Of a stretch of DNA of 28,631 nt, positions 18,279-27,370 are shown in pieces (within the stretch, counting starts at the first letter, position 1; each line of letters begins with the position of its first letter). Location: contig JAHBMJ010001190.1 in NCBI GenBank assembly GCA_018398765.1, positions 5,001 to 33,631 on the forward strand, read 5' to 3'. The notes under the pieces were generated by a model. That model saw only the letters and a list, made by a program, of their open reading frames with translations. It was not told the origin of the DNA and did not search any database. The position numbers and the translations under genes are program-made. This stretch comes from Chromera velia (lineage: Eukaryota > Sar > Chromeraceae).

Positions 18279-18302
18279 ATCAATCAATCAATCAATCAAT
18301 CA
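18279..18302 (+). repeat. (ATCA)6 tail of the LINE
   Basis: Six exact ATCA units follow the 3' UTR of the element. Short microsatellite tails are common 3' ends for LINEs that do not use poly(A). Confidence 0.85.
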
Positions 18303-18443
18303 GGTACGCTAGGAGCTAGAAAGTCAGGTCACCGTAAAAACCCTGGGGCGGCTTGACAATACGACTGGGCCGCAGCAATCGATCCATGCTGTCTAAACCT
18401 GCCTGGGGCGACCCTAGGTGGTTTTGCCTAAGTTTATATAGAG

Positions 18444-18504
18444 CTTCGCCCCAGGCAGTTGTTGAGAGTTGCCTGGGGCGAAGGTCGGTGCCGAAGGCAC
18501 CGAC
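18444..18504. repeat. Two adjacent perfect hairpins
   Basis: CTTCGCCCCAGGCA (18444-18457) pairs with TGCCTGGGGCGAAG (18470-18483) across 12 nt. Immediately after it, GTCGGTGCC (18484-18492) pairs with GGCACCGAC (18496-18504) across GAA. Confidence 0.85.
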
Positions 18505-18997
18505 TTTGTCGTCACAATTTAAACCATGGTGCACGTGCCCAACCAGGTTCGTATGAGGAACGTGCCGACGCGACCTCGCAATCTATATATGCATGCCGCG
18601 CATCAAAGGTCCGACCAGGTCATGCAGACCGGCAACAACTTTTTGTTCGGCGGTTGCGATCAGCGATAGATACCAGTGGATACACATTAAGTTGACGGTT
18701 GCTTTCAACTTTTGTCTCTTCTTACTCTTGTCACTGGAGATGCACATTATTGCACATCATTGTACATCTATTGATTAACTTACTGATTGATTCCATACTT
18801 GGCCTTCCCGCTTACTGACTGCACTGATTGATAAATGAATCTTTAAAGTTGCGTTCAGATACTAAATCCTAAAATAAAGGCATTTTAAAAGTTTTTTCAA
18901 CGTTTTTCATACTATAAAGAGAATGCAGAAAGACCTTCTGACTGCCTAGGGTGCCGCAGGCGGACCTTACGGACCGCCTGGAGAAGGTTATACATAA

Positions 18998-19031
18998 GAC
19001 CCCAGGCGGCCTGTCAGGGCCGCCTGGGGTC
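18998..19031. repeat. Perfect hairpin, 14-bp stem
   Basis: GACCCCAGGCGGCC (18998-19011) and GGCCGCCTGGGGTC (19018-19031) are exact reverse complements with a 6-nt loop (TGTCAG). Confidence 0.85.
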
Positions 19032-19101
19032 AGCGCAGGCAGTTATTCTGAAGGTTTAGACAGCATGAAAACTGACTGTACTGACAATTAAAACTTTTGT
19101 A

Positions 19102-19788
19102 CTAGTAATATAGGAGCTAGAATCACTTTAACCTCTTCAGACAGCTGAGGAATCTTGACCATACCGACATGCATTGTCAGTTTTCGGCATGCAAAAGACA
19201 GGCTTACGGAGCTGTCGTAAGGTATACGAGCGATGTACAGCGATCGATTGAAGAGATGTGTATTAATGCAAATACATGCATGCAAAATACATGCATGCAA
19301 CGTGCATACTGAGATCAGCGCACATGCATGGATGGATGATGCATGTACGCATGTAAGGAGGCATCGATCGCGTTATACACCGCCTGAAACACCAAACAAC
19401 TTCCGTTCTAGCCTACCGATCCACACCCCATCGGTCTGCCACTGTCATTTATCTATCGCTGTTGGTTTGATTGCATGAACGATCAAACAGGTCAAGATCT
19501 GCTAAGAAGGAAAAGAGTTCTTTCAATAGTAAGGGCATGCAAGCGCATGCAAGGGCCCATTTGCAGAAGTCATAAAAGAAATCATGAAGATGAAAGGAAA
19601 CGAGTCAAACAAGCACGAAGGAAAGAAGGAAGGTCTAGAAGAAGGTTTTGGTAGAAAGAAAAGAAGGAATCTAACGAACAAAAAAGGAGAGAACCTCAGG
19701 GAGTCTGATCCTGAAGCAAGGACTCTTAACAGCAAAACCGGTAGTGCTCCCTCAAACAATCCTCCGAGGCGCCCAGCGGATACGCGCG
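19102..19788 (+). repeat. 687-bp direct repeat, copy 1
   Basis: It starts CTAGTAATATAGGAGC and ends GGATACGCGCG. Aligned by eye to copy 2 (20818-21504), it has the same length, no indels and 33 substitutions (about 95% identity). It contains several TGCATGCA and GCATGC palindromes. Short open frames (for example 19233-19478) exist in both copies, but nearly every substitution inside them changes an amino acid, so I do not regard them as genes. Confidence 0.9.
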
Positions 19789-19832
19789 CCCGCCCCCCCT
19801 TTCTACTGGATCAATTGACAATGATCCAAGGC

Positions 19833-20525
19833 TTACATGCAACAACGAAGTAAGCGACGCCCTTCCGTCACGAAGTCCTTGTCCGTGAACCGATTGCTTC
19901 GAAGAGGATTGACAGAAAGACCCGATTTCACTAGCCCCACCGAGGCATGTCCCTTCCCGACCCCATTTACCACTCCTGTACAAAGCGACAAACCATCCCT
20001 TTGTCGCAAAACTGCACCCCAAACTCCCGAAGAAGTCCCAAACACACCTTGAAACTTCTCTTGAAGCGGTTGAGTCAGACACCGTCTAGTTGTTTTCATC
20101 ATAGAGCAATGGTCATACTCATGCGCATTGGACTCTTTCTGCACAAGAGGGGGCTCAAGACTGCAACATGATGCAGTCAAGGGGCCCGGCCAAGAAAGAG
20201 ATCTGCATTCGTTTGAAGACGGCGTGTCCGTATCCCACTCATCCGAACTCATCCGTTCCCACTTTGCCTTAGAGAAGCGTTTCCCCCTCCTCGTACGCTT
20301 CCTACGTCGGTGACAGCTGGCTGCTGTTGTAGAGCCAACGCATCCTGAATCAGACAGGGCAACCGGATCCCTGCGTCGACGAAGGAATCCAAGAAAACGT
20401 TCCAAAGCTTCTACCAACGAACCAGAACAGAAAGGGTCCGAAGCTGCAAAACCCTGCTCAGCAAGGAAAGCTTCCGTCCTCCAGAGGACAGCCTGGGCCA
20501 AGATGGAGGGAGTCGTAGCAGCCAT
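19833..20525 (-). CDS. Hypothetical 230-aa protein between the two repeats
   Basis: An uninterrupted minus-strand ORF from ATG (20525) to TAA (19833), lying almost entirely within the 1-kb segment between the 687-bp repeats. It has a helical-looking start (MAATTPSILAQAVLWRTEAF), an Arg/Lys-rich stretch (RRRKRTRRGKRFSKAKW, about residues 72-88) that could be a nuclear-localisation or nucleic-acid-binding patch, then a Ser/Cys-rich acidic part and an unremarkable C-terminus. I recognise no family and no catalytic motif. Its place between direct repeats suggests it belongs to a mobile element, but a chance ORF is possible. Confidence 0.35.
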   Translation of the reverse strand: MAATTPSILAQAVLWRTEAFLAEQGFAASDPFCSGSLVEALERFLGFLRRRRDPVALSDSGCVGSTTAASCHRRRKRTRRGKRFSKAKWERMSSDEWDTDTPSSNECRSLSWPGPLTASCCSLEPPLVQKESNAHEYDHCSMMKTTRRCLTQPLQEKFQGVFGTSSGVWGAVLRQRDGLSLCTGVVNGVGKGHASVGLVKSGLSVNPLRSNRFTDKDFVTEGRRLLRCCM

Positions 20526-20817
20526 CTCAAGAAAGTAAAAAGCGCAATGTGAGCTAGACCGAGGTAATGAAAAGAAGACGATAAGTCAAAGGGTGGCAGA
20601 GCTCTCAAGTTTAGTTACAAAACGGCCGAGCGAACACAGTCTTCAGACGGTTCAGCAGCGCGCTGCAACAGGAAACAAAGAGAGAATACCACTGTGAAGT
20701 GCTTCAAATCTCAAACTGCAGATGCAACATGACAGAGAGATGGACACAGCCAAAAACTCCCTGCAAACCTCTCGTGAAAACCCTGAGTTCTTGGCTACCG
20801 CCGCCCCAGGAGAAGCT

Positions 20818-21504
20818 CTAGTAATATAGGAGCTAGAATCACTTTAACCTCTTCAGACAGCTGAGGAATCTTAACCATACCGACATGTATTGTCAGTTTT
20901 TGGCACGCAAAAGAGAGGCTTACGGAGCTGTCGTAAGGCATACGAGCGATGTACAGCGATCGATTGAAGAGATGTGTATTAATGCAAATGCATGCATACA
21001 AAATACATGCATGCAACGTGCATACTGAGATTAGCACGCATGCATGGATGGATGACGCACGCACGCATATAAGGAGGCATCGATCGCGTCATACACCGCC
21101 TGAAATACCAAACAACTTCCGTTCTAGCCTACCGATCCACACCCCGTCGGTCTACCACTGTCATTTATCTATCGCTGTTGGCTTGATTGCATGAACGATC
21201 AAACAGGTCAAGATCTGCTAAGAAGGAAAAGAGTTCTTTCAATAGTAAGGGCATGCAAGCGCATGCAAGGGCCCATTTGCAGAAGTCATAAAAGAAATCA
21301 TGAAGACGAAAGGAAACGAGTCAAACAAGCACAAAGGAAAGAAGGAAGGTCTAGAGGAAGGTTCTGGTAGAAAGGAAGGAAGGAATCTAACGAACGAAAA
21401 AGGAGAAAACCTCAGGGAGTCTGATCTTGAAGCAAGGACTCTTAACAGCAAAACCGGTAGTGCTCCTCCAAACGATCCTCCGAGGCGCCCAGCGGACACG
21501 CGCG
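20818..21504 (+). repeat. 687-bp direct repeat, copy 2
   Basis: Partner of 19102-19788 in the same orientation, separated from it by 1,029 bp. The sequences outside both copies are unrelated, so the boundaries are sharp. The ends are CTAG... and ...CGCG rather than TG...CA, with no evident primer-binding site after copy 1 or polypurine tract before copy 2. Confidence 0.9.
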
Positions 21505-23134
21505 TAGAAAGTGACTTTTAATTTTCTATATATCATACTAAATTTTATATAAAAAACTAAGTCTTTAAAGCACTTAGAATAATTCTACTTATTGTTTCTT
21601 ATCTGCATGAAAGTATAAACAACTTTTAAAGATAAGGTTTAATGGGTTTGTGGTGTGTATGTTGGAAATTATTGGACGTGAGTGAGGTGACTAGGTGAAG
21701 TGAAAGAGTTATAGTATGTTGATATGTCGGGGAGTGATTACAGACTCTGCAAGCATATGACAATGCGCAGTGTAATGCACAAACAAGCTAACTTTTACTT
21801 CTAATGGAATATGCCGAATCCACACACTGATGTAAGGAGGGAGCACACAGCAGACAACCCCCATCAAAGGTAAGAATGAATGTTCATAAACAGATTTGCC
21901 GATTTGACGCCCACAAAAAGCAGTTCAACCAAACAAATGTTGAGCACTATGACCGTGCAAGAGGTAAATGCTTAGCTTTTGAATGCCTAATCGATCCATG
22001 GCCTCGAGCCAGAGGGCCTTGCCCATGACCGGCCATCATAGCGTTCTTGTTTTTTCTGGGTGAGGCCCGGCACTGGCCACTGGGTCTTAGTCCACCCAGG
22101 AGCCCTACCTCCAAATTCTCATACAAACAAGAGCTGCGCCTCACTCCCACAACTTCAGATCACCCGAGATTACCAGCCGTAATGCTTTCTCACGAAACCC
22201 AAGCACCGACAAACGGTCCTCCGAGAAAGGCTCAGTCTGACCTGCAGCACAGATATACAAAAATTCATAAAGTGGCTCACCTTCTGGCCAACCAAAGCTG
22301 GCCCCCTCATCCAGAAAGCCTTTCCAGCTCCTCATCTAGAGCTTAACAATGTTAGAGCGCACGCACGGAAGGGATTCAATGGAAGCTTTACTGGGGCAAC
22401 TTCGTAGGCCCCTTTGCGTGGAGACGGGCCGTGCCCTTCGTGATGGGAGATCGAAATTGCCCTCTCAGGGCAACCAGTAGAGTGAATATCATAAACCCAA
22501 GAAAAAGCAAAGAAGCCAATCCTCTGGGCTTTCGATAAAGCCTACTTTCATCGTTGGAGAGCAAGTCTGTGTGATGGGAGAGAGGTGGTACTAGGTCGTG
22601 CTCTGATCGACTTGAAACATTCGACGGAAAGCCGATTTTAGGAGCCGATTTTAGATCGGCTAACCATGTGACAGCCCCGGAAGGCAAGCTACGCATTGTG
22701 GGTCAGGGTCCGGCCAGCCACCAAGGCCAAAAAGCACTTCCCAGCTGCGCGCTGACCCATCAAAATGCCGATCTAAAAAATTCTCAGTCAGCTCTTCAGA
22801 AAGTTCTCCTCCATTCAGAAAGTCGGGTCAACAGAATGGGCCTGTATCCACAAAATCTCATTGTCAAGCGTTCCATTGGATTGTATTGGAAGGCTTGACA
22901 ACAACAAAATCGTGTTCAGCTTGTTATTCCAGAACCTCATTTTTGGAGAGGTTACAGATTCCGGAGTTTTGTCCCCCTCTGGTATCTGTGTTGGCTGGAC
23001 ACCTCTGGTTGCTTGTGGGAGTGGTTGCCTCGGTGCAAAGGAGTTGTCCAATAACTAGAAGGGTTGCCAGACTGGTTTGAATCGCTCAATCAGGTTAGTT
23101 TGTTTTATGTCGTTCCACCAGCAACAGGGGGAGC
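21505..23134. other. No gene recognised
   Basis: AT-rich to about 21,960, then mixed-composition DNA. Short open frames on both strands (up to 102 codons) show no recognisable motif. The visible structures are a tandem GCCGATTTTAG pair (22631-22654) and a 12-bp inverted repeat TTTTAGATCGGC (22649-22660) / GCCGATCTAAAA (22767-22778). Confidence 0.4.
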
Positions 23135-23943
23135 TGGACCCTCTTGTAGGGATACGAAACAACCCAATTTGGTACCCTTGGTGGAGGGGGGGGGTCCGAC
23201 CTGCTCTGCAGGTTTGCGCTAGGGGGGGGCACTTTTGGGCTCATATAAGGTTACAAGTGTAAAAATAATATAAAAAATGAACCAAAAAACATTTGGACGA
23301 GCTTTTTACACAAGCTGGAGGTCCGGCATGTTAAGTTACTTCGAAATCAATCACTTTTACTGTATAGCTTATGTGGTTACATGAGCTTACACCTCTTATT
23401 ATATATTTCCCCTTGTAAGGTTACAGGTTACAAGGTTACAGGCGGTCTTGAGGTCTGTAACCAACCAAAAAGTCAACTTTCAAAAACTCTTCAAATCACT
23501 TCAAAAACACTTTAAAATACATGTAGACGAAGGTTACATCACTTTTGAAGAGGGTCATTTTAGGTTACAGATTACAAGGTTACAAGGGGTTTGGCTATAA
23601 AGTGAAAGGGATACACCGTTTTTCGTCAGTTTCTCATATAACCTCAATCAACAGAAGATGTTTTCAATATTTTTAGATATAACCTGATGAGATTGATCGA
23701 TTGGGACCACTTTTGAAGTAAGGGTAACATTATAGGGGGGTATACCCTTATGTATAGGAGGTGTTGAAACCTGTAACCCAATATAAGTGCCAGGCCCTAG
23801 GGTTTGCGTCCAAAATGTGTCTAGAAAACACTCCTAAACACATTTTAGACACAAACCTGCAGAGCAGATCGGTACAGGTCGGACCCCCCCCCTCCACCAG
23901 GGGTACTAAATTGGGTCGTTTCGTACCCTTGCGAGAGGGTCCA
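23135..23943. mobile_element. Fold-back element with long inverted arms and GGTTACA array
   Basis: The left arm (23135-23218, TGGACCCTCTTGTAGGG ... CTGCAGGTTTGCG) is the reverse complement of the right arm (23850-23943), except for about 10 extra bases and scattered substitutions. Both arms contain GATACGAAAC/GTACGAAAC, CCCAATTT and a long G run before TCCGACCTG. The interior has about ten GGTTACA motifs, three of them nearly head-to-tail at 23419-23440, and no ORF of note. This organisation fits a non-autonomous DNA transposon with transposase-binding repeats, but superfamily and target-site duplication are not identifiable. Confidence 0.6.
23800..23857. repeat. Imperfect hairpin next to the right arm
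   Basis: GGTTTGCGTCCAAAATGTGT and, after a short spacer, ACACATTTTAGACACAAACC are reverse complements with two mismatches. The hairpin overlaps the inner edge of the right arm of the fold-back element. Confidence 0.65.
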
Positions 23944-24315
23944 CCCCCCCCTCCCAATAAGGGAATTGAAAAAATCTTGTTTGCAGAGATGAGCCTTTTT
24001 AGTGCATGCAGAAGGCTTTATACGATGTCTGTGAGTGTTCCTGTGTGGCTGCAACCTGGCCATTGTGGTTTCTGAATAACTGACCGGTCTGCTCTCGGTA
24101 AGGCATAAAACTGCCGTCTCCCTTTATGTATGTTGTTCACCCTTGCCCCCCTCTTCTGCTCTTTGCAGGTCGTGGGTTTTCTCCAGAAGATGCTTGTTTT
24201 GTGTCCCAGTCCTTCCTCAACTCCTCTAGAGGTAGGTCTTTGCATTTTTGTTAAGACCGCAGTCTTCAGACTGTAAAAAGGAGCAGCGCCCCTACGTGCC
24301 GAGCCTGTGTTTTTT

Positions 24316-25045
24316 TTTACCTGCCTGACTGCCTCCGAAATTTCGCCCTTCTTGCCTGCTTAACTGCCCTCTAGCTTTTGGCCTTTCTGTCTGGCTAAAT
24401 GCTTTTCCAATTTTGGCCTTTCCACCCGTCCTATTGCCTTTTTAAATTCGGCCTTCGCCGTGCTCCCAATTTTAGTCTTCCTGCCTGGCTGATTGCCTTC
24501 CCAATTTCGGCGTTTTTGCCTGCCTGACTGCCTTCCAGAGTTTTGCATTCCTGTCATGCTGACTGCTTTCCTATTTCGGCCTTTTTGCCTGCCTGACTGC
24601 CCTCTAAATTTCGGTCTTTCTGTCTGCCTCAATGCTTTCCAAATTTTAGCCTTTCTGTCTGTCTGACTGACTTCGCAATTTCGGCCTTCCTGCCTGTTCG
24701 GTTGCCTTCCTAATTTCGACTTTCCTGCCTGCCTGATTGCCTTCCTTATTTTGGCCTTCCTTCCTGCCCAAGTTTCCTCCTAACGCTTCCTAATTTCGGT
24801 CATCCTGGTTGCCCGATGGCCTTCCTAATTTTGTTCTTCCTGCTGGTCTGACTGCTTTCCCAAGTTCGGCTTTCTTGTGTATCTGACTGCCTCCCAGAGT
24901 TCGTTCTTTCTGCCAACATGCCTGCCTTCCAATTTCGGTCTTCTTGGCGGCCTGACTGCCTTCCAATTTCAACCTTCCTGCCCGCCTGATTGCCTTCCCG
25001 ATTTCAGCCTTCCTGCCCGTCCGATTGCTTTCCCAATTTGGGTCT
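24316..25045. repeat. Degenerate tandem repeat (unit about 36 bp, about 20 copies)
   Basis: The minus strand repeatedly reads GGAAGGCAGTCAGGCAGGCA followed by GAAAGGCCGAAATT with variation. On the plus strand this is a series of TTTCGGCCTT ... TGCCTGCCTGACTGCC blocks. Because the unit is near a multiple of three, minus-strand ORFs carry a 12-residue rhythm (GRQSGRQKGRN-like) rich in Arg, Lys, Gln and Gly. Copies differ by many substitutions and small indels. This looks like an old minisatellite rather than a gene. Confidence 0.7.
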
Positions 25046-26248
25046 TCCTACTTTCATGTATCATTCTGATGCAAATTAAAGATACAGGTTGTGTTTGCAT
25101 GCATGCTTTTATATGTATTCTGGCGATTTGATTGACTTTCTGTTTGTGTGCACGTATTTCTGCAGGTGGCGTTCACGGGTGTGTATGTTTGATATATACT
25201 GAGATGCCCCCCTCCTCCCCCCCCTACCCCTGACACGCCCGCCATTGAGCAGTGCCTCATATGAATTGAAAACAAAACAGTTATGATCATAAAAAGAAAT
25301 GTTTTAATCAGATCGATTCAGAGCCATTCAGATACATTTCTTATTATGTTTTTGTCTTAGCGTTAATTTACGATGATAGGTACCAGACAATTTATGGTTT
25401 TGAAAAAATATATACTCTATATATACATTTTTTTGCTTCATTTTTTAAACATCTTACTAAGCTTAAATAGTCTTAAATAAATTATGAAAATCAATTAGTT
25501 TAAAGGTTAAACTATCTATTTTAATGTTTTAAAAACTAAATTTTGCAAAGTCACTTTCCAGTATAAAAGTTTCAATTGTCAGTACAGTCAGTTTGACTCG
25601 ATCAGCAAAATACGGAAAAATGAACTCCGCGGTGGCATGCTCAAGCGGAAGCATGGCGTTACACGACGACACATGATGAAGAAATGCCAAAGAACAGTAC
25701 ATACTAAAGAACAGCACATATACAAAAGTGAACCAGGAAAGACAATGCCAAATTGAGTATAAAACAGGACGTATAGACGAGCATAAAGCTCAAGCTCAAA
25801 CTCCCGTCATTGTCCACAAGAACGTGAGAAGCTTTCAACATGAAGAGAAAACATGGAGCAGACTCCTCATATGAAATACAAAGAGATCTAAAAAACCGAA
25901 TGAGCTCTCAAACACGTATAAAAAAGGCCCCACGGATCATCAACGAACATGCTAATGCATAAAACCAATAAAAAAAACCATATACTATCAGAATCGAAGT
26001 TGACTACCACATGCATGCAAAAACGAAACGAACCATTAAAAAAAAAAACACTCTCATGACGTAGATGCCTATGCTGTCTACCCAGCCCCTCCCCGCACAA
26101 ACACCTCCCGATCGTGGGAGAGCTGTGTGGATTGCTCCCACCCCAGAAGAGATGCCGGCTGGAAAGGGCCACGCTGACCTCTGTCATGGAAAGCAAAGGT
26201 CAAGATATTGATCGCCACATACCTTTGCAGTATGCAGCCTAAGATCTT
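25046..26248. other. No gene recognised; AT-rich DNA
   Basis: Mostly AT-rich with short A and T runs. The only open frames are short and have no recognisable motif. TGCATGCATGC words occur at about 25098 and TGCATGC at about 26011. Confidence 0.45.
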
Positions 26249-27370
26249 CTAATACTGATCAGTCAGATAAAACTGCACAGTGTTTATGCCCCCCTCTGAC
26301 ACCACACCCGCCCGATTCATTGCAACAGAAACAAATTCCTTGACAAAGGAGACCGTTTCCTTGTTAGGGCGACCAAACGACTCGAAAACAAGAGGGATGA
26401 AACGAAGCCCTACCGAATGTACAGCTGCTGCATACTTCCGTATCTTCTCCTCACTCCTCATCCTGGCTGCTGCCCCTGCAGTTTTTGCTCATGTACGCAG
26501 GGGGGCGGCATCAGAAGAAATAAGAAAAGTAATAGACACATCAGCAACCATCGTATCACCTGTTGAAAGAGAGACGAAGATGTCTACTTGCTTGTGGTGA
26601 TAATCAGGGAGGCGGCTGTCTGTAGTGACCCCCAAATGCCTAAAAGTGGTCTCCTCTAAGACATAAGTATGACGGAGACCCCGAAGAATCTCCATGAAGG
26701 CACCCTTTACCTGTTCATACCTCCATACCACCCCCCCTCCATTTGGGCACTTCTGAGCATAGTGGCCCCGAATATCCAGCGCGGCCCCACATGCACAAAC
26801 CCCCGCCCTCCGTATCTCAGGGATCGATAGGCCCAGCCTGATACAAAGAGCCACACGGTAGACAACAGGGGGGAAACGAAGCCAGCCTGAGGACGGGATG
26901 GCGCTCAACCAGCTCGACGCTCCATTACTAGAGCATGAATGCAGCCAAACACGCTCTTCTACCGGTATACGGTAAAAAAACCATGTACGGCACGTGCGAT
27001 TCAGGGTGTCCCCGACCTTCTACTGAACGTATTAGTCCCTGTGGGACCACTAACGCTGCGATTGATTGTTCCGCGGCTTACGAAGGGGATGGTCTGCCTT
27101 GAGCTTGATGTTTTTCGTCACCCGCTGAGCCCTCTCGAAGGCATCTTTACATGCAACCAGCCAAGGAAGTGAGAGAAAAGCTTGCCAGTGGTCCTAGACG
27201 GAGACCGCGGGGCCTAGAAACGACTGTCCAGCTAGTTGAGCAATCACCGCTTCCAAAGTGATCGCGCAGGACCTCACCAACCCCGCTGCCGCAGTTGTAT
27301 CAAAGCAAGTGAGCCCCAACCCCCCCTGGTACTGTGGTAGGTACGCTTGCTCGCTCACCTAAAATAGTTT
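26249..27370 (-). pseudogene. Decayed retroelement C-terminus with finger and possible PD-(D/E)XK nuclease
   Basis: One continuous minus-strand frame of about 370 codons with five in-frame stops (three TAG, one TAA, one TGA) and no frameshift. In order it reads VPGGLGLTCFDTTAAAGLVR (the region after the polymerase in LINE-like RTs), SSWLSAIPSSGWLRFPP with ALCIRLGL, a finger CACGAALDIRGHYAQKC, then FRHLGV, RLPDYHHKQVDIFVS, MVADVSITF, and after the TGA at 26489 KIRKYAAAVHSVGLRFIPLV and FESFGR. The RLPD...D-V-S-I pattern with a later KY and PLVFE resembles restriction-like endonuclease segments of some retroelements, with a possible six-residue insertion after PD. Palm motifs are absent, so this is a 5'-truncated, dead copy. 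Family assignment is tentative. Confidence 0.65.

Larger units (their letters stand above)
13340..18302 (+). mobile_element. Nearly full-length LINE with chromodomain and (ATCA)6 tail
   Basis: This is a non-LTR retrotransposon. It has one long frame (13479-18168), a 3' UTR of about 110 bp and a simple (ATCA)6 tail that fixes the 3' end at 18302. The 5' boundary is a guess: the sequence turns GC-rich at about 13350, an in-frame TAA lies at 13437, and AGTATAAAATACGG precedes the first ATG. I could not find a target-site duplication of the sequence after the tail. There is no separate ORF1. The first part of the same frame (coiled coil and basic region) may serve that role. Confidence 0.8.
18385..19067. 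mobile_element. Hairpin-rich element bounded by a 16-bp inverted repeat
   Basis: CATGCTGTCTAAACCT at 18385-18400 and its exact reverse complement at 19052-19067 bracket 683 bp with no supported gene. Inside are three perfect stem-loops (18444-18483, 18484-18504, 18998-19031), most built on CCTGGGGCG/CGCCCCAGG or CCAGGCGGCC words, and an AT-rich centre. No target-site duplication is obvious. It may be a non-autonomous transposon. The inverted repeat and hairpins are directly visible; the mobile nature is inferred. Confidence 0.5.

Noticed and set aside
19233..19478. 81-codon ORF kept in both 687-bp copies
   Set aside because: Eight of its codons differ between copies by amino-acid-changing transitions, with no sign of purifying selection.
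19102..21504. A classical LTR retrotransposon
   Set aside because: No TG...CA ends, primer-binding site, polypurine tract, target-site duplication, or protease/RT/integrase sequence.
22388..22696. 102-codon minus-strand ORF with a hydrophobic stretch
   Set aside because: No recognisable motif, no splice or neighbour support, and a length expected by chance.
24360..24972. Minus-strand basic repeat protein
   Set aside because: It is explained by translation of a degenerate minisatellite. Frames break between units.
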